Source: Paracyclopina nana
Lineage: Eukaryota > Arthropoda > Copepoda > Cyclopoida > Cyclopettidae
Assembly: GCA_019096065.1 (NCBI GenBank)
Contig: JAGUCH010000004.1
Coordinates: 868,001-932,000, forward strand
Length of the DNA stretch: 64,000 nt
Direction: 5' to 3'
The notes below the pieces were generated by a model. That model did not search any database. It worked only from the letters and a program-made list of their open reading frames with translations, and was not told the DNA's origin. Positions 33,380 through 44,674 of the stretch are shown one piece after another. The stretch's first letter is position 1; every line of letters begins with the position of its first letter. A program made the translations under genes and the position numbers.

Positions 33380-35941
33380 TTGTTTACGAGCAGGTCGTGT
33401 CTTCCAACACTGTTCTCCCCTAAACTCAAGGTGCAATCCTTTACACAACGGGCACAATGTGCCATCGTTTCTAATTGAGGTCAAATTCGTGTTTGGGTAA
33501 TTTGTACACTGTGTAGCGTAATGCATTTGGTTGCAGAACAAGCACCCATTAGTCTGAAGAGGGTTTCCTTCAGGCAACTTAGATGTATCTATGTTAAAAG
33601 TTTTTCCCAACCTATTTATTTTCTCGGATGGTGATTCAGCTTTCATCATAGCTACTTCAACAGCTTGCCTACTCAACTCAAAATTTGCTCGAGCCAACTC
33701 GCTTTGTAGCTCATTTATTATTTTAGCACTTCGTTGACTACGGCCAGAGGCTGCTGACATAGTGCTAGCACTGTCTAACACCTCTTCTTCAGTAGCTTCA
33801 ACCATAGCAATTCTAGGTTTGGCACGCATATTGGGTACCATTGGCAGCCTCTCCTCTTTATGGGCCCTATCCAGGTCCCTTGGCACATAGGTACCTAGGT
33901 CACTGCCAATCAAGTTCATCATGATATTGTAGGCGTGCAAACTCCTAGCAGGTATATTCGCTCTCAGCAGATAGTCATTGTATTTATTTACTAATGACTG
34001 GTAATTCTGAGGCCAATGACGTCCTAGGAGTGCAAAACCATCAGAGATGGCTTCAGAGACTGCATGAGCATCTCCGCCATCTCCAATGGTTGTGCTATGT
34101 ATCTTCATTCGCAGTCGAAGAATTGCCTTCAGTGTGGCAGTGAAGCACTCAGTAGGCCTCCGGATCATCTCCTGAATGAGGAAATATGGATCCTCTTTAC
34201 GCACAAACTGCGTGTAGTTAAAGATATCTTGCCATAGCAATTCCATACCATCTTTTCCTTCTCCAGCCATCCCCTTAAAATACTCACTAGTATTCTGGGA
34301 TGAAGCCTCACACATGGCTGTTAACAAAGCTGCATGAGACCAATGCTGTCTGCCAGCCTCGTTTGCCATATAGTCCAGAAAATTTATTATATTCTCAGCA
34401 GTTAATGAGGAACTATGTAAATCAAACTTTTTAGTATATTTGTGCCTAATCTCCTTCATTGACTGTGAGCTTGCATACTTAACATGGCCATTCGTAGGTG
34501 CAGCGATGTAACCTCTCATGGTGGTCGGATCATAAATGCTCCTAGAAGTGTCAGCGGATACTCCAGCGGCCACACTTATTTCAGGGGTCTTCAAGTAGCC
34601 CTCTGCCAATATCTGCTTTTGGAGAGAAGTAAACTCGTCCCTCGTGCTAAGTACACTAAAGAGCTTCTGCATCTCAATCAATTTCTTTCCTGAGGATAAG
34701 TTAGGGTCAACCATCTGAAGGATTACTCGTCTGGCTGATTCCACATCCTTAATCTCATCAGTGTTAATTAACTTAATCCTCTCTGAAATTGGAGCAGACT
34801 CATCATAGATGACGTCAGTTTCCGGCACCATTCTTTCCTTCGTTGCAGCATCTACTATGCTTAAGGTTCTTTCTAAATTCTTACTGAAAATAGACTCTAC
34901 TTTTGCCCCAACCATGTGCTTAGCCGTGATTTGTGCAGAGGCAATAATTTTATTAGCCGTGCTCGCATCATGCATTTTCGTGTAGTAAGCTTTTACCGTG
35001 TTCAATTCCTGAATGTTCAAATGGCCTCCTGACAACATCTTTTGTACCATCCTATGTACAACTTCCATTGGAGGAAGCGTGACAGAATTAGTCAAGTTGT
35101 GCAAATCACGAGGGTTCATTTTAGTCGAGGTTAAGACTGACTTATTTTGGCCATTCAGGTCAACACCTGTAGTGAACTCATGATGGTTAGTCCCAGGTGG
35201 ACTTGCTATCGAAGACATATCTGGAACAGCATTACTCATCTCATTGTTAGGAAAATGTACACTCTGGCCTGCAGTTTTCTGTGGCTTCAGGTTAAGCGGC
35301 TCATTTAGGAAATAATCGATTTGTAGGCCATAAAGCCTCGCTACAATGGAAAATCCATCTCCAAATGCCCGTATCTTTAGCCAATTCCTGGATATCAATG
35401 TCGCAACCATTTCATGTGTCCCTGACATTGCGTAAGTCATGGAGCTTCCATCAACTTCTTGGATACGCTGCAGATCTTTCTTTTCCTCAATACGAGTTAG
35501 GAACTCATCCAGACCAAAACAAATGCATAATAAGGCACATGTCGTGCTTGTCAATGAATTAGGGTCAAGTGCATCAATATATTTAACCACATTTACAACC
35601 TGGCCGACTGGATCTTTAAGAGGCATAGTCCTAATGATTGCTGTAATATGATCATCCAACGGTCTAATTGGCTCCCTAGGAATGATTACTATTCGAGTCC
35701 TATCCCATACAGCTGCTATTTGTGCAGGGGTCACTGTGACAAACTCTAGTGCTTCAGGGTAGGCAACGTGTGGCAGAAAGCTTTGCAAGACAGTCCTGCT
35801 AGTCCCATTTGGGTTGCATTGGGATAGGTACCCTTGAAAAGTGTCCTCATTAATCCCAAGATGGTGCAACAATCGATCCTTTACTTTCGTAACTTCCTCA
35901 GCCAGAGTAGGTCCAGTGATCCTAGAATCCTGATTAGCCAT
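33377..35941 (-). CDS. gag: Gag-like capsid and nucleocapsid polyprotein (right unit)
   Basis: This 854-aa frame has the same predicted translation as the left-unit gag, including both zinc knuckles near the C-terminus. It starts about 2.18 kb inside the host junction and ends in the TAATG overlap with pol. The identity of the two gag copies over 2.56 kb indicates a very recent common origin or ongoing conversion. It looks whole. Confidence 0.8.
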   Translation of the reverse strand: MANQDSRITGPTLAEEVTKVKDRLLHHLGINEDTFQGYLSQCNPNGTSRTVLQSFLPHVAYPEALEFVTVTPAQIAAVWDRTRIVIIPREPIRPLDDHITAIIRTMPLKDPVGQVVNVVKYIDALDPNSLTSTTCALLCICFGLDEFLTRIEEKKDLQRIQEVDGSSMTYAMSGTHEMVATLISRNWLKIRAFGDGFSIVARLYGLQIDYFLNEPLNLKPQKTAGQSVHFPNNEMSNAVPDMSSIASPPGTNHHEFTTGVDLNGQNKSVLTSTKMNPRDLHNLTNSVTLPPMEVVHRMVQKMLSGGHLNIQELNTVKAYYTKMHDASTANKIIASAQITAKHMVGAKVESIFSKNLERTLSIVDAATKERMVPETDVIYDESAPISERIKLINTDEIKDVESARRVILQMVDPNLSSGKKLIEMQKLFSVLSTRDEFTSLQKQILAEGYLKTPEISVAAGVSADTSRSIYDPTTMRGYIAAPTNGHVKYASSQSMKEIRHKYTKKFDLHSSSLTAENIINFLDYMANEAGRQHWSHAALLTAMCEASSQNTSEYFKGMAGEGKDGMELLWQDIFNYTQFVRKEDPYFLIQEMIRRPTECFTATLKAILRLRMKIHSTTIGDGGDAHAVSEAISDGFALLGRHWPQNYQSLVNKYNDYLLRANIPARSLHAYNIMMNLIGSDLGTYVPRDLDRAHKEERLPMVPNMRAKPRIAMVEATEEEVLDSASTMSAASGRSQRSAKIINELQSELARANFELSRQAVEVAMMKAESPSEKINRLGKTFNIDTSKLPEGNPLQTNGCLFCNQMHYATQCTNYPNTNLTSIRNDGTLCPLCKGLHLEFRGEQCWKTRPARKQ

Positions 35942-36028
35942 TCTTATCTTGTAAAAAGCGTGACGGAGTCACACTGAGTATTTCTTATCTCTTAGAGGTG
36001 CAACGGAGTCACACGCAATATTCTGGTC

Positions 36029-36070
36029 TTAGTACACTACTGTGTGTACTAAATTCGGCAGTACCGAATT
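36029..36070 (-). other. Two adjacent perfect hairpins upstream of gag (right unit)
   Basis: This is an identical copy of the hairpin pair at 13747-13788, in the right-hand unit. Confidence 0.5.
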
Positions 36071-36165
36071 GAGAGCTATACGCTGTTCAAAGCACAGGGA
36101 AGCTTGTCCTAGTTACTACGCCGCGTCAAGTGACACAGAGAAAAAGGTTGCAATTGCTAAGCTCG

Positions 36166-36171
36166 TTTATT
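36166..36171 (-). terminator. AATAAA polyadenylation signal, outer LTR or leader
   Basis: This is the counterpart of the minus-strand AATAAA at 13884, in the right-hand unit. Confidence 0.3.
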
Positions 36172-37793
36172 TGATTTTTGTCAAGGCTATGAGCGGCCAA
36201 GACAAAACACACACACACACACGCACAGGTACACTCACTTATGGTATTATAAAGAAAGGTTAAAGGTTTAGCACTACTGGTGCTACAGGTAGTAGGTTTT
36301 TTTCTGAGGTCTCTGAAACAAAGGTGCATCAACTTTTTACGCAAAAAAGGTATGCCACTTCGCCAACCAGTGTCGACTCAGTGAATGAAGGAATTTTTTA
36401 GGTTTGCCCACTCCTCCTCGAGTTGCGGGCCGGCCAACCTTCCCTGTGCCCTCGGCAACTTGTCCAAGGTTAGCCAGTTTTTTGGGCCCCAAACACGCAT
36501 TTTCCTTTGTGGCTCCCACTCTGGCTCCACGCGTGGCCTATTTGGGGTTCATTGACTCACAGCGGAGTCATGGGTTACATCATCTTCTTCCATCTGTGTG
36601 GCCAAACCCACGGACGAGACCCACTAGTGTCGCAACACTCTTGCGCTCACTCGCCCCATTATGGATAGGCAACAGAGGCTCAGGTCGCAACCTGCACCTT
36701 GGCTGGCTTTCCGGCTGCCATGGCACCCATACTCCAAGCTATGCCATGCGGAGCCTGCACGCATGCATTCACCTCCGGGAAAGACAGTGTCATTGTTACT
36801 TTGTGTAGGCCCATCATCATAACAATGGTCCATGGAAGACATCATCAACGGGCTGGTGGTACGTCACGGCCTGTACCTTCTTGCACTCCCCGCGCGCCAG
36901 TTCCAACCCGCCAACGGCATCAATGCGCAATTTGGGTCTAAGGGAATCTAAAGCCTACGCACCACATAGGCCCAAATGCCATCGGAGTGACCCCCATCGG
37001 CTCGTCAGCCTTCGGGATTTTGCTTTTGTACTGTAGTAGACACACCCTGATCGCAATCAGCATGCGGCCCAACCTGCGCCGCAGAGCAGGAATCCTGATC
37101 CACACCAAGACATTTTCCGGGACTTCATGGGGTTTTGGTTATCAAACCTTTAGGAGAGAGAGTGGCCTTCAATCCCTCCGGGGCCTCCAAAATGGTGTGC
37201 GACGGTCACACCCTCTGAAGCCTAGGATGGTTAGCATCGGCTTCATGGTCACGGTACCGTTCGCAGCCTCCGGGTGCTGGCCGGATGTCTACCCGCCTTG
37301 GACCCAAAGCCGCAGCCTCGGTGCTCCAACTCTGGCGAGATACATCACATGGCAAGCTTCAGTGCTGTAGACCAGTGATTGGGCTTCCTACCCACGTCCT
37401 CAACGGCCTCAACAGCCTCAGACTAGGATGCATAACTGCCCAGGAAACCTCTATACAAGTTATGGTCGAACAAAGTCAAACAGGGTTGTCTTATTCACTC
37501 AGCTTTTAACACCACACAAATTAATGGCAGCAAATACAAAGAAATAAGTACTGCAGTAAATATTCTTGTGGCCATCTTCTTCATGCCTCAGCACACTTTG
37601 GAGAACTTTGGTGGGACAATAGCAGGGCAGAGCTCACTCAATGGGCCATGTGCACTTGGTCCATGTCTTGTTTCTCTGAAGTCCCCCATCGAACTCCCCG
37701 AGTCTTCTCCTTCTTCTCCACTCGATGCCTTGCAGCAAGTTCCATCCACTTCCATCTGCTTCTCTCCATTATCATGCAGCTGCAGGTCCTCTC

Positions 37794-37799
37794 TATATA
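37794..37799 (-). promoter_or_regulatory. Candidate LTR TATA box (outer 5' LTR)
   Basis: This is the same motif at the equivalent place in the outer LTR, about 320 bp from the host junction. Confidence 0.35.
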
Positions 37800-38118
37800 G
37801 CAGCTAGCAACTCCTCCACACAATGGCTAGCAACTTCTCCACTCAAGGTCAGGTGAATTGCCATAGGTAAGGCTCAACGCATAGGTAGTAGCAGCAGCAG
37901 CAACAACAATCAGAGAGTTGGAGGAGATGAAAAGGTGTTTTTTAAGAAGGGAGGTTTTGTGATTTTGAGGTGGTGATGTAGCGGTGAATGGGCAACCTTC
38001 CGGACTTCTGGCGGCTCCACGGGCTCCACGGTTTCCACAGGTTCCACTGGAGGGGTCCAATCAAGTCCTATTCTGGTCGTAACGTGCACCAGAGACATGA
38101 TGTACTTATTGCCCATCA

Positions 38119-38520
38119 TTGACAAAAATGTTTATTAGTGGCGTTTTTCGATTTTCCGCCAAATGACCGACTTCCATTTTTCTCCGGTCCCAGGCAACCA
38201 ATTGAGCTGATTATTTCATTTTGCATTTGCTGCAACTTTTATTAATGACTTTTTTCCAAATTCCGACTCCCAAGGGCACTTGTTTATGAATGCTTTTCGT
38301 TTTTCAGCAGAAACTCTTGTGTGTGGTCAACAATTGAAATGTACAACATTTGCAATTTTAACAGCTCTTTATTTGCATTTCTCTGTGGACTTCTTTAGCT
38401 TGAATTTTATTTCAAATGCAAAAAGATTTTGACATTAATATAATTATAATATAAAAGTCAGCTGCTAATTTTCATTTTGTCAAATATATTTTTTAGTGAG
38501 AATTAGTCTATCGCAAAAAA
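38119..38520. other. Host flank to the right of the retroelement
   Basis: This is AT-rich single-copy-looking DNA. I see no gene in it. It marks unduplicated sequence next to the outer LTR. Confidence 0.6.
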
Positions 38521-39261
38521 GGGGATATACTAAAATGCGCGACATGCGCGACTACTAAAATGCGCGACAAGCACCACAGGTTACTAAAATGCAAAAAAAA
38601 ATGTTTAGTTACCACTTCTTGAAATATTTTTTCTATTTACTGTTACTGATTAATTGTTATGCTTTTTCATAAATATTACATTTAAGTAGCTCACTCTGCA
38701 CTGTTCACCTATGGTTATGGCCGAAATTATGGCATAGTTTTTTATCAGAGAGGAGATAAAACAATGCAAAATTTTTAGAATTGAAAAAAAAGTAAGAATT
38801 GAAAAAATTGCTATGTTAGACTTGAAAAAAATTACAATGTTAGACTTAAAAAAGAATTATCATTTTTTCTTTTCTTTTTGCCTGTTATTTATTATACAGT
38901 CTCTACTCGTCCGTTCAATATTGGACGGTGTGGGAATCTAAACTTGGGGTTTCATAATCCAGAAATACTCATTGGAAAGCTGGAGCCTTTTCCCATCTTT
39001 TTTGTCAAAATAGAAAAAAATACTTTAAATTCAGACTGTATATTTGGTTGTCCCATAATTTAATAGTCGCGCTTGTCGCGCATTTTAGTAGTCGCGCATG
39101 TCGCGCATTTTAGCAGTTAGTCGCGCATGTCGCGCATTTTAGTAGTCGCGCATGTCGCGCATTTTAGTAGTTTGTCGCGCATGTCGCGCATTTTAGTAGT
39201 TTGTCGCGCATGTCGCGCTTGTCGCGTATGTCGCGCATGTCGCGCATTTTAGTATAACCCC
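38521..39261. mobile_element. Foldback transposon with tandem-repeat arms (about 740 bp)
   Basis: Left and right ends are inverted copies of GGGGWTATACTAAAATGCGC. Each arm is built from repeats of the type CGCGACATGCGCGACTACTAAAATG. The right arm (about 39065-39260) has many more repeats than the left (38528-38600). The centre is AT-rich and holds half of another inverted-repeat element (about 38893-39030). There is no transposase, so it is non-autonomous. The target duplication is unclear. Confidence 0.65.
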
Positions 39262-39300
39262 GTAAAATCGGCTCTTTGATGAAAACTGTGCCGAGGTTTT

Positions 39301-39306
39301 TTTATT
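39301..39306 (-). terminator. AATAAA signal of the fucosyltransferase gene
   Basis: AATAAA on the minus strand lies about 150 bp after the stop codon at 39454. Confidence 0.5.
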
Positions 39307-39453
39307 TTAACATAAGTTGCACGCTAGCTAGCATTTTTTGGTTAAAATATGGAAAAACATGCAAATTTGCAACAACATATTCGAATTACACTGCAGGTAT
39401 ATCTTGCTTGAAAATCTTGCCAGCTGTCATGGCCTTTTTTCTGCGATGACATT

Positions 39454-39700
39454 CTATCCTTTAATGAAGGGATCTCTGATGCCATACTCTTCTTTTCTGG
39501 CCTCGCAGTGAGGAGTGAGTTGTGGTGGCTTGTTGATGTCAGTGGATGGCTCGAAGCAGGGATCAGCCAGCACCTTTGCAAATGGCATGAGTTCGCGAAC
39601 CTTGCTCAAAATTGGGTGCTCCTTCGAAGAGTAGCCAGAGGCTGCTATCACATCGCCATATGGCCTCAAGTAGACTGACCAGAACCCAAACGAGCCAAAC
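39454..39700 (-). CDS. Fucosyltransferase exon 4 and stop
   Basis: The acceptor is CCCCAAG|GTTTGGC. It carries FGSFGFWSVYLRPYGDVIA, the last conserved GT11 block, and ends at the stop at 39454. Confidence 0.8.
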
Positions 39701-42700
39701 CTTGGGGCGGGAAAATAGATCTATAACCAACTATAACTAAGGTCTGATCTGGAAAGAGCTAGCTTAACCGGTTCGAAAGAAGAAGCTGAAAATACTGAAA
39801 AGGTAAAGCAATGTTTTGCGATCAGCCCTTATATAGATAATTATGGTGGCATATAGATACATCAGCATCATAACAATAAAATTGATGTAGGGCGATCCTA
39901 GCGGCCTTTAAGGGCAACAGCTGGGATTTTCAGCTGACACTGCCCGAGAAAAAATCCGAGTAACCAAATGTAATAAAACTTTTAAAAGAAATACTCCATG
40001 ACAAAAATAAAATGTTTTTAGCCTGTGATAACCATTAGATACTTGAAATCAAGATGTTATGGACCTGATGCCAAGCCTAACTAAAATACAGGTAACCTGC
40101 ATCGATTTGGTAATTACTCGCTGCAAAAAAAGTGAATGAATCTCGATTTTGAGCTCAACTCCTAAGTGTTTCTTCCATAATGTCGGTAGATGGGATGTCT
40201 CTGTTATGACCCTGTAGTCTATAAAATCCAAATTACCCAATGATGGAACCATTGGTCTTGGACAAGATGAGCATGTCCAGCTCTGGAGAGTTTGAGGCAT
40301 CCGTGAGGTGAAATCCCTCCTCTTTACCTAGCACGCGCTTACACCACGCCTTGTCATCAGAGGCCACCAAAAAGGCCACCTTGTGGTCACGGTAGTGGTT
40401 CCTGAACATCTGCATGGCAGTCATGTAGTAGAGGCCGGTCAGGGTACGTCCACCTGAAGGGTATAAGACGGTTCAACCGATGACAATTCAGCCCACAAAC
40501 AATTCAGCAGTGACAATTCAGCCAACACAATTAAGCCAAAAAAAAAAAAAAAAGCCAACATATTTTTGAGCCAAAAGACAATTCAGCCAATAGATAGTTC
40601 AGCTAATAGCCACTACAGCCAAAGGACAGCTCAGCCAAATGACTGTTCAGCCAAAGGACAGTTCAGCCATAGGAGAGTTCAGCCAAATGACAGTTCAGCC
40701 AAAAGACGATTCCACCAATAGACAATTCAGCCATTAGACAATTCAGCCAGTAGACAATTCAGCCAAATGACAGTTCAGCCAAGAGGACTGTTTAGCCAAA
40801 AGGACTGACCAGCCAAAGTACAGTTCAGCCAAAGGACAGATCAGCTAATAGACAATTCAGCCAAAGGACAGATTAGCTAATAGACAATTCAGCCAAAGGA
40901 CAGTTCAGCCAAATTTCAGCCAAAGGACAGTTCAGCGGCCAGGCTGGGCAATAAATTCTCTATTTCCCAATAAAAAGAAGGAGGATGGAACCACAGCAAA
41001 TCAAGCATGATATTTCAGCCACATTCAGAGTTATAACAGGCCTTTGTGAGCCAAAAGTTTTGAACCTTTCGTACTTGAGTAAATCTGAAAGGAAATTGAA
41101 ATCATCATTGAAAAGTAACAAAATATTTAAATATGGTCACATGTGTTTTGCATTGTGCAAGTGCATTGCTTAGCGTAAGTACAGTTCAGCCAACATGCTG
41201 CTTTTCATCTAAGGGAATTTCAGCGGCCAGGCAATCAGGCCAAGAATTTTTAATCAGCCAAAGAACAATTCAGCCAAAAGGACTGCTCAGCCCAAAGGGC
41301 CACCCAATAGTCAATTCAGCCAAAAGACAATTCAGCCAAAAGACAATTCTGCCAATAGACAATTTAGCTAAAATGCAATTCAGCTAAGAGACAATTCAGC
41401 CTATAAACAATTCGGTCTATAAACAATTCAGCTAAAAGACAATTCAGTCTATAAACAATTCAGCTAAAAGACAATTCAGCCAAAAGACAATTCAGCCAAA
41501 AGACAATGCAGCCAAAAGACAATTCAGCCAAAAGACAATTCAGCCAAAAGACAATTCAGCCAAAAGACAATTCAACTAAGAGACAATTCAGGCAAAAGAC
41601 AATTCAGCCAAAAGACAATTCAGCTAATCGGCAATTCAACCAATTGGCAATTCAGCCAATAGACAATTCAGCCAATAGGCAATTCCGCCAAAAGATGATT
41701 CCGCCAATGGACAATTCAGCCAAAAGATGATTCCGCCATTGGACAATTCAGCCAATAGGCAATTCAGCCAAACGACAATTCAGCCAAAAGACAATTAAGC
41801 TAAAAGACAATTCTGCTAATAGGCAATTCTGCAAACAGGCAATTCAGCCTAATAGACAATTCAGCCAAAAGACAATTCAGCCAAAAGACGATTCCGCCAT
41901 TGGACAATTCAGCCAATAGGCAATTCAGCCAAACGACAATTCAGCTAAAAGAGAATTCTGCTAATAGGCAATTCTGCTAAAAGGCAATTCTGCTAATAGG
42001 CAATTCTGCTAATAGGCAATTCAGCCTAATAGACAATTCAGCCAAAAGACAATTCAGCCAAAAGACAATTCAGCCAAAAGACAATTCAGCCAAAAGGCAA
42101 TTCAGCCAACAGACTTTTCAGACGCAACACAATTTTGATGTTTAGGCATAATTTGCCTCCGGCTGAGTCGCCCTGCAAGTAAAATAGACAAAAAACATTT
42201 GCCGAAGTATTAGTCTGAAAATAATTTAGGGCTGAATTGTGCTGTGACCCACGTGTAAATCTGAGATGTTGTCGATAGTCAGTGAGTCGCACATGAATGC
42301 CCACAAGGCGAGTGGCGCCTGTGCTCTCCGAAATTCTCCTCAAGTATCTTTGGGCTGCATTCTCCAGATCAGGCCTCATGCGGAAGTCATTGGCAGCCAG
42401 CTCAGAGCGGTACTTGTCAAACCAAGTAAAATTGCCCCAGTAGGTGGAGATGTAGGTGTTTCTGGCTTTGTCAACCTGGCTTGGGTTCTCCATGTCTTTG
42501 GCTGGAACCTTGTTCCATTCAAATGTGCAATTTGGCATCGGTCCTATGGACAAATGGGGGAAAATGTGTCCCAGTTTGGCTGCCATTTCGTGCTCCAGCA
42601 CAGGCCTCATTGGGTACTCCTTGGCAAAGGCATAAATCATAGCATAATTGACCATCAGGTTGCCCAGTCGGCCATCTTGGAGCACTGAGAGGAATGGACC

Positions 42701-43554
42701 TTTGCAGTCCTCGCCGAGCCTTAAATGAAATTTGCTATGCTTGAAAGCCACTCAAAAGCAAAAGTGTCGCCCTAAAATTGTGCCAAAAATATGTTGCGAA
42801 ATCGTCAGCGCAAAAGCAGGTGAAGGCGTCCATGAATGAATAGCTGGGGGCGAGCCTTCAGTTTTGTCAATTAAAAAACCTTTTTTTTTGAAGTGTCATT
42901 TTTAGGAAGCATGAATTTTTAAAGCAACTAATTCCGATTGGAAGTGTAGCAAATCAGCTTCATTAAATGTTTGAATGGTCAATTTTTTTTGTCTTAGTCC
43001 TTTGAGCAGTAAATAATGATTAACTTTTTTGTCTTATATTTCCCACCGAGCCCTAAATTATTAAGCCAGCAATAATTGTGGGTTTCACAGAATACATGCT
43101 TTGTCATTACGAATTTTGAGCCATTTGTAAAAGGATTTCTTTTCGGCCACTTTACCCCACTGTGAACAGATTGACAAATGGTTTGCCTCAAAGGATAATA
43201 ATGCAAACTTTTTTTTCCCCAAAAAAAATGTTGCGAGAGGATTTTTTTTTGTACTGGAAAAACCCAAGTGAAGCTTGACTAGGCCGAGCCTGCGAGGAGG
43301 GTAATTTCTCGTCTTGAGCGGGCCAAAGTGACTGTAACCAACCATGAATTTCTATTCTTCATGATTTGCGGGCTGCTAAAAATGCTCGAAGTCTCTTCTT
43401 CAACCTCTGAGGTGTCAATTGTTTCATTGCAGCTATGCACTACAAAAAGGAGCATAAGAAGCAAAGCAAAAAGGATTGCCACCATGGAAAATGTCCAACT
43501 TTGAAGGCTCTCAAAATTGTGGGAATTCTTTTGCATTTTCAGGTGCTTTTCCAT
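39454..43554 (-). CDS. GT11 galactoside alpha-1,2-fucosyltransferase-like, four exons
   Basis: Minus-strand exons 43554-43343, 42719-42253, 40453-40237 and 39700-39454 have matching phases (2, 1, 2) and sum to 1143 nt, giving a 380-aa product. It is a Golgi type II layout: a short cytoplasmic tail, a transmembrane anchor (SMVAILFALLLMLLFVV), a stem, then the GT11 catalytic domain. GT11 marks are DGRLGNLMVNYA near the domain start, the donor-binding region GIHVRLTDY (family HxRRxD, here with Leu for the second Arg), SDD..WC, and IIGFGSFGFWSVYL near the end. The family adds fucose from GDP-fucose to galactose on glycans. Length is close to FUT1 and FUT2. The start is the Met just after an acceptor-like TTTTTTCAG. 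The Leu substitution may alter donor handling; the gene otherwise looks intact. Confidence 0.8.
40237..40453 (-). CDS. Fucosyltransferase exon 3
   Basis: The acceptor is CCCTTCAG|GTGGACG and the donor GG|GTAATT. It carries FLVASDDKAWC, typical of GT11. Confidence 0.8.
40478..42115. repeat. 16-bp minisatellite in fucosyltransferase intron 3
   Basis: Imperfect copies of ACAATTCAGCCAAAAG fill most of the intron in one orientation. They are more uniform to the right (41400-42110) and more degenerate on the left. A non-repetitive stretch lies at about 40960-41240. The array comes within about 140 bp of exon 2. Confidence 0.85.
42253..42719 (-). CDS. Fucosyltransferase exon 2
   Basis: The acceptor is TTTAAG|GCTCGG and the donor ACAC|GTGGGT. 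It carries GRLGNLM and GIHVRLTDY, the first half of the catalytic domain. Confidence 0.8.
42790..43290. repeat. Dispersed repeat inside fucosyltransferase intron 1
   Basis: It begins AAGGCGTCCATGAATGAATAG and resembles, in order, the stretch at about 46540-46830 (GCGTCCATAAATGGACAGCAG, then AGTTGAAAGTGTAGC). It is an unclassified interspersed element. The rest of the 623-bp intron (42720-43342) shows no gene. Confidence 0.45.
43343..43554 (-). CDS. Fucosyltransferase exon 1 (membrane anchor)
   Basis: This encodes the N-terminal tail, the transmembrane anchor and an acidic stem with one N-glycosylation sequon. The donor is TCATG|GTTGGT. The link to exon 2 rests on matching phase and expected topology. 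Confidence 0.6.
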
Positions 43555-44674
43555 CGTGGCAAACAAGGTAACTGAAAAAAGATGCAAAATGCAAATATGC
43601 CTCTCTGCTACTACGCCTTTTTGCAAATATGCAAAGGGAGCGCTGAGAAAACGGTCAACCGAAGAGATGATTTTTTTACCTACTTTTGCATTATAACCCT
43701 AAACTCGGCTAGAATTGTGACTTTAAAGAGGATTTTTTTAATAGATTGCCACGCGCTTGCAAAATCAAGCTGCTTATTTTTTTGAGTTCATCTGGATTTT
43801 TGGCCTCTCTCGAAATTAAGCCTGAGAGTCGCACAATTTTTAAATTGCAAAGTCCTACTCAAATCCAATACTTGATTGCTTGGAGTAAGCTTTGTTTTAA
43901 GCCCAGTGGCGGCGCCAGGTAGTAATAAATGGTTACATACTAATCTTTCCAACACCATTGAAGTAGATCAGACCCGAAAAAAGCAAAAAATACAAAATAT
44001 GAGGCCAAATTACCATAAAAGAGGTTGTCATTCCCACACACATACATGCAGATAGAAAATATATCTTTTAGAAGTTATTTTTCCCCTTTTGATGAATTTC
44101 TTGCTGTGATATAATATTTTCTGCAATTCACTTCAGAAAAAGTTTAAAATTGCAATTTATTTTAGATAATTGCATAATCAAATGGTTTTAAGAGCGCCAT
44201 CTGTTGCGGCTTCGACAACTAAATCGGCGCAGTGCAAGCAATCAAGTATTGCTCCGTTTTGCCTCGATAATTCGACCTTAGTAACGTTTCAGATAAAAAC
44301 AAGTGTTCATTTGAATATAATAATATGATATTTCAAAAAATGTCAGCATTATCACTATTTTTGATTTAATGCAGTAAGCCGGGAATAGAAACAATTTCTG
44401 TGCTCCTTTTAAAATGGATCGAGCATATCCGGATACTCCTTATAGATGTAATTTTTGCTTTAAAAAAGGCCCCCCTTAACTAGATAAATAGAGACTACTC
44501 AGCTCATTTTTCAATCCTGGCTCCCATTAAAAAAATTCTTAATAAAACTTGGATCCCCATGAATTGGGATCTCGAAATTTCTCTGCTCTTCTATTTTAAA
44601 GGATTCAGATATAAAAAAGGCACTTTTTGCAATCTAGAGTAACATGCTGTAGCATAAAAAGAGAAAAACACACT
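43555..44674. other. Intergenic region between the TSP1/PAN gene and the fucosyltransferase
   Basis: This is AT-rich, with no supported gene. It should hold the 3' UTR of the TSP1 gene (right side) and the promoter of the fucosyltransferase (left side), since both genes are on the minus strand. No clear TATA box or polyadenylation signal stands out. Confidence 0.5.

Larger units (their letters stand above)
15836..38118 (-). mobile_element. Giant Ty3/gypsy-like LTR retroelement, right-hand tandem unit
   Basis: On the minus strand this unit carries a long leader, gag, pol (protease, RT, RNase H, integrase in that order), an ORF cluster, two antisense genes, a 432-aa gene and an envelope-like gene. 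It then meets a second copy of its own 5' end at 15835. The sequence beginning at 38118 and that beginning at 15835 are the same and both open with TGATGGGC. Before the inner copy lies a purine-rich run ending GGGGAA, as expected of a polypurine tract before a 3' LTR. The right edge at about 38118-38120 is where the two units stop matching, so host DNA starts there. Period is about 22,283 bp. Giant gypsy elements are known (Burro in planarians, Ogre in plants), but this gene content is unlike them as far as I know. It looks nearly whole, with about one break in pol and probable decay in two accessory ORFs. Confidence 0.85.
35942..38118 (-). repeat. Outer 5' LTR plus gag leader
   Basis: This matches 13660-15835 with about five differences over 2.2 kb. 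It begins at the host junction (TG on the minus strand at 38118, preceded in the host by TTTTGTCAA) and ends at the gag ATG. It carries the same TATA-like box, AATAAA and hairpins. A target-site duplication cannot be tested because the far end of the tandem lies outside the window. Confidence 0.6.

Noticed and set aside
1-38118. Polinton or other large DNA-virus element
   Set aside because: There is no protein-primed DNA polymerase, packaging ATPase or double-jelly-roll capsid; the core is gag and pol with a gypsy-type domain order.
40478-42115. CRISPR-like array
   Set aside because: The unit is a degenerate 16-bp tandem repeat with no spacers, inside an intron of a eukaryotic gene.
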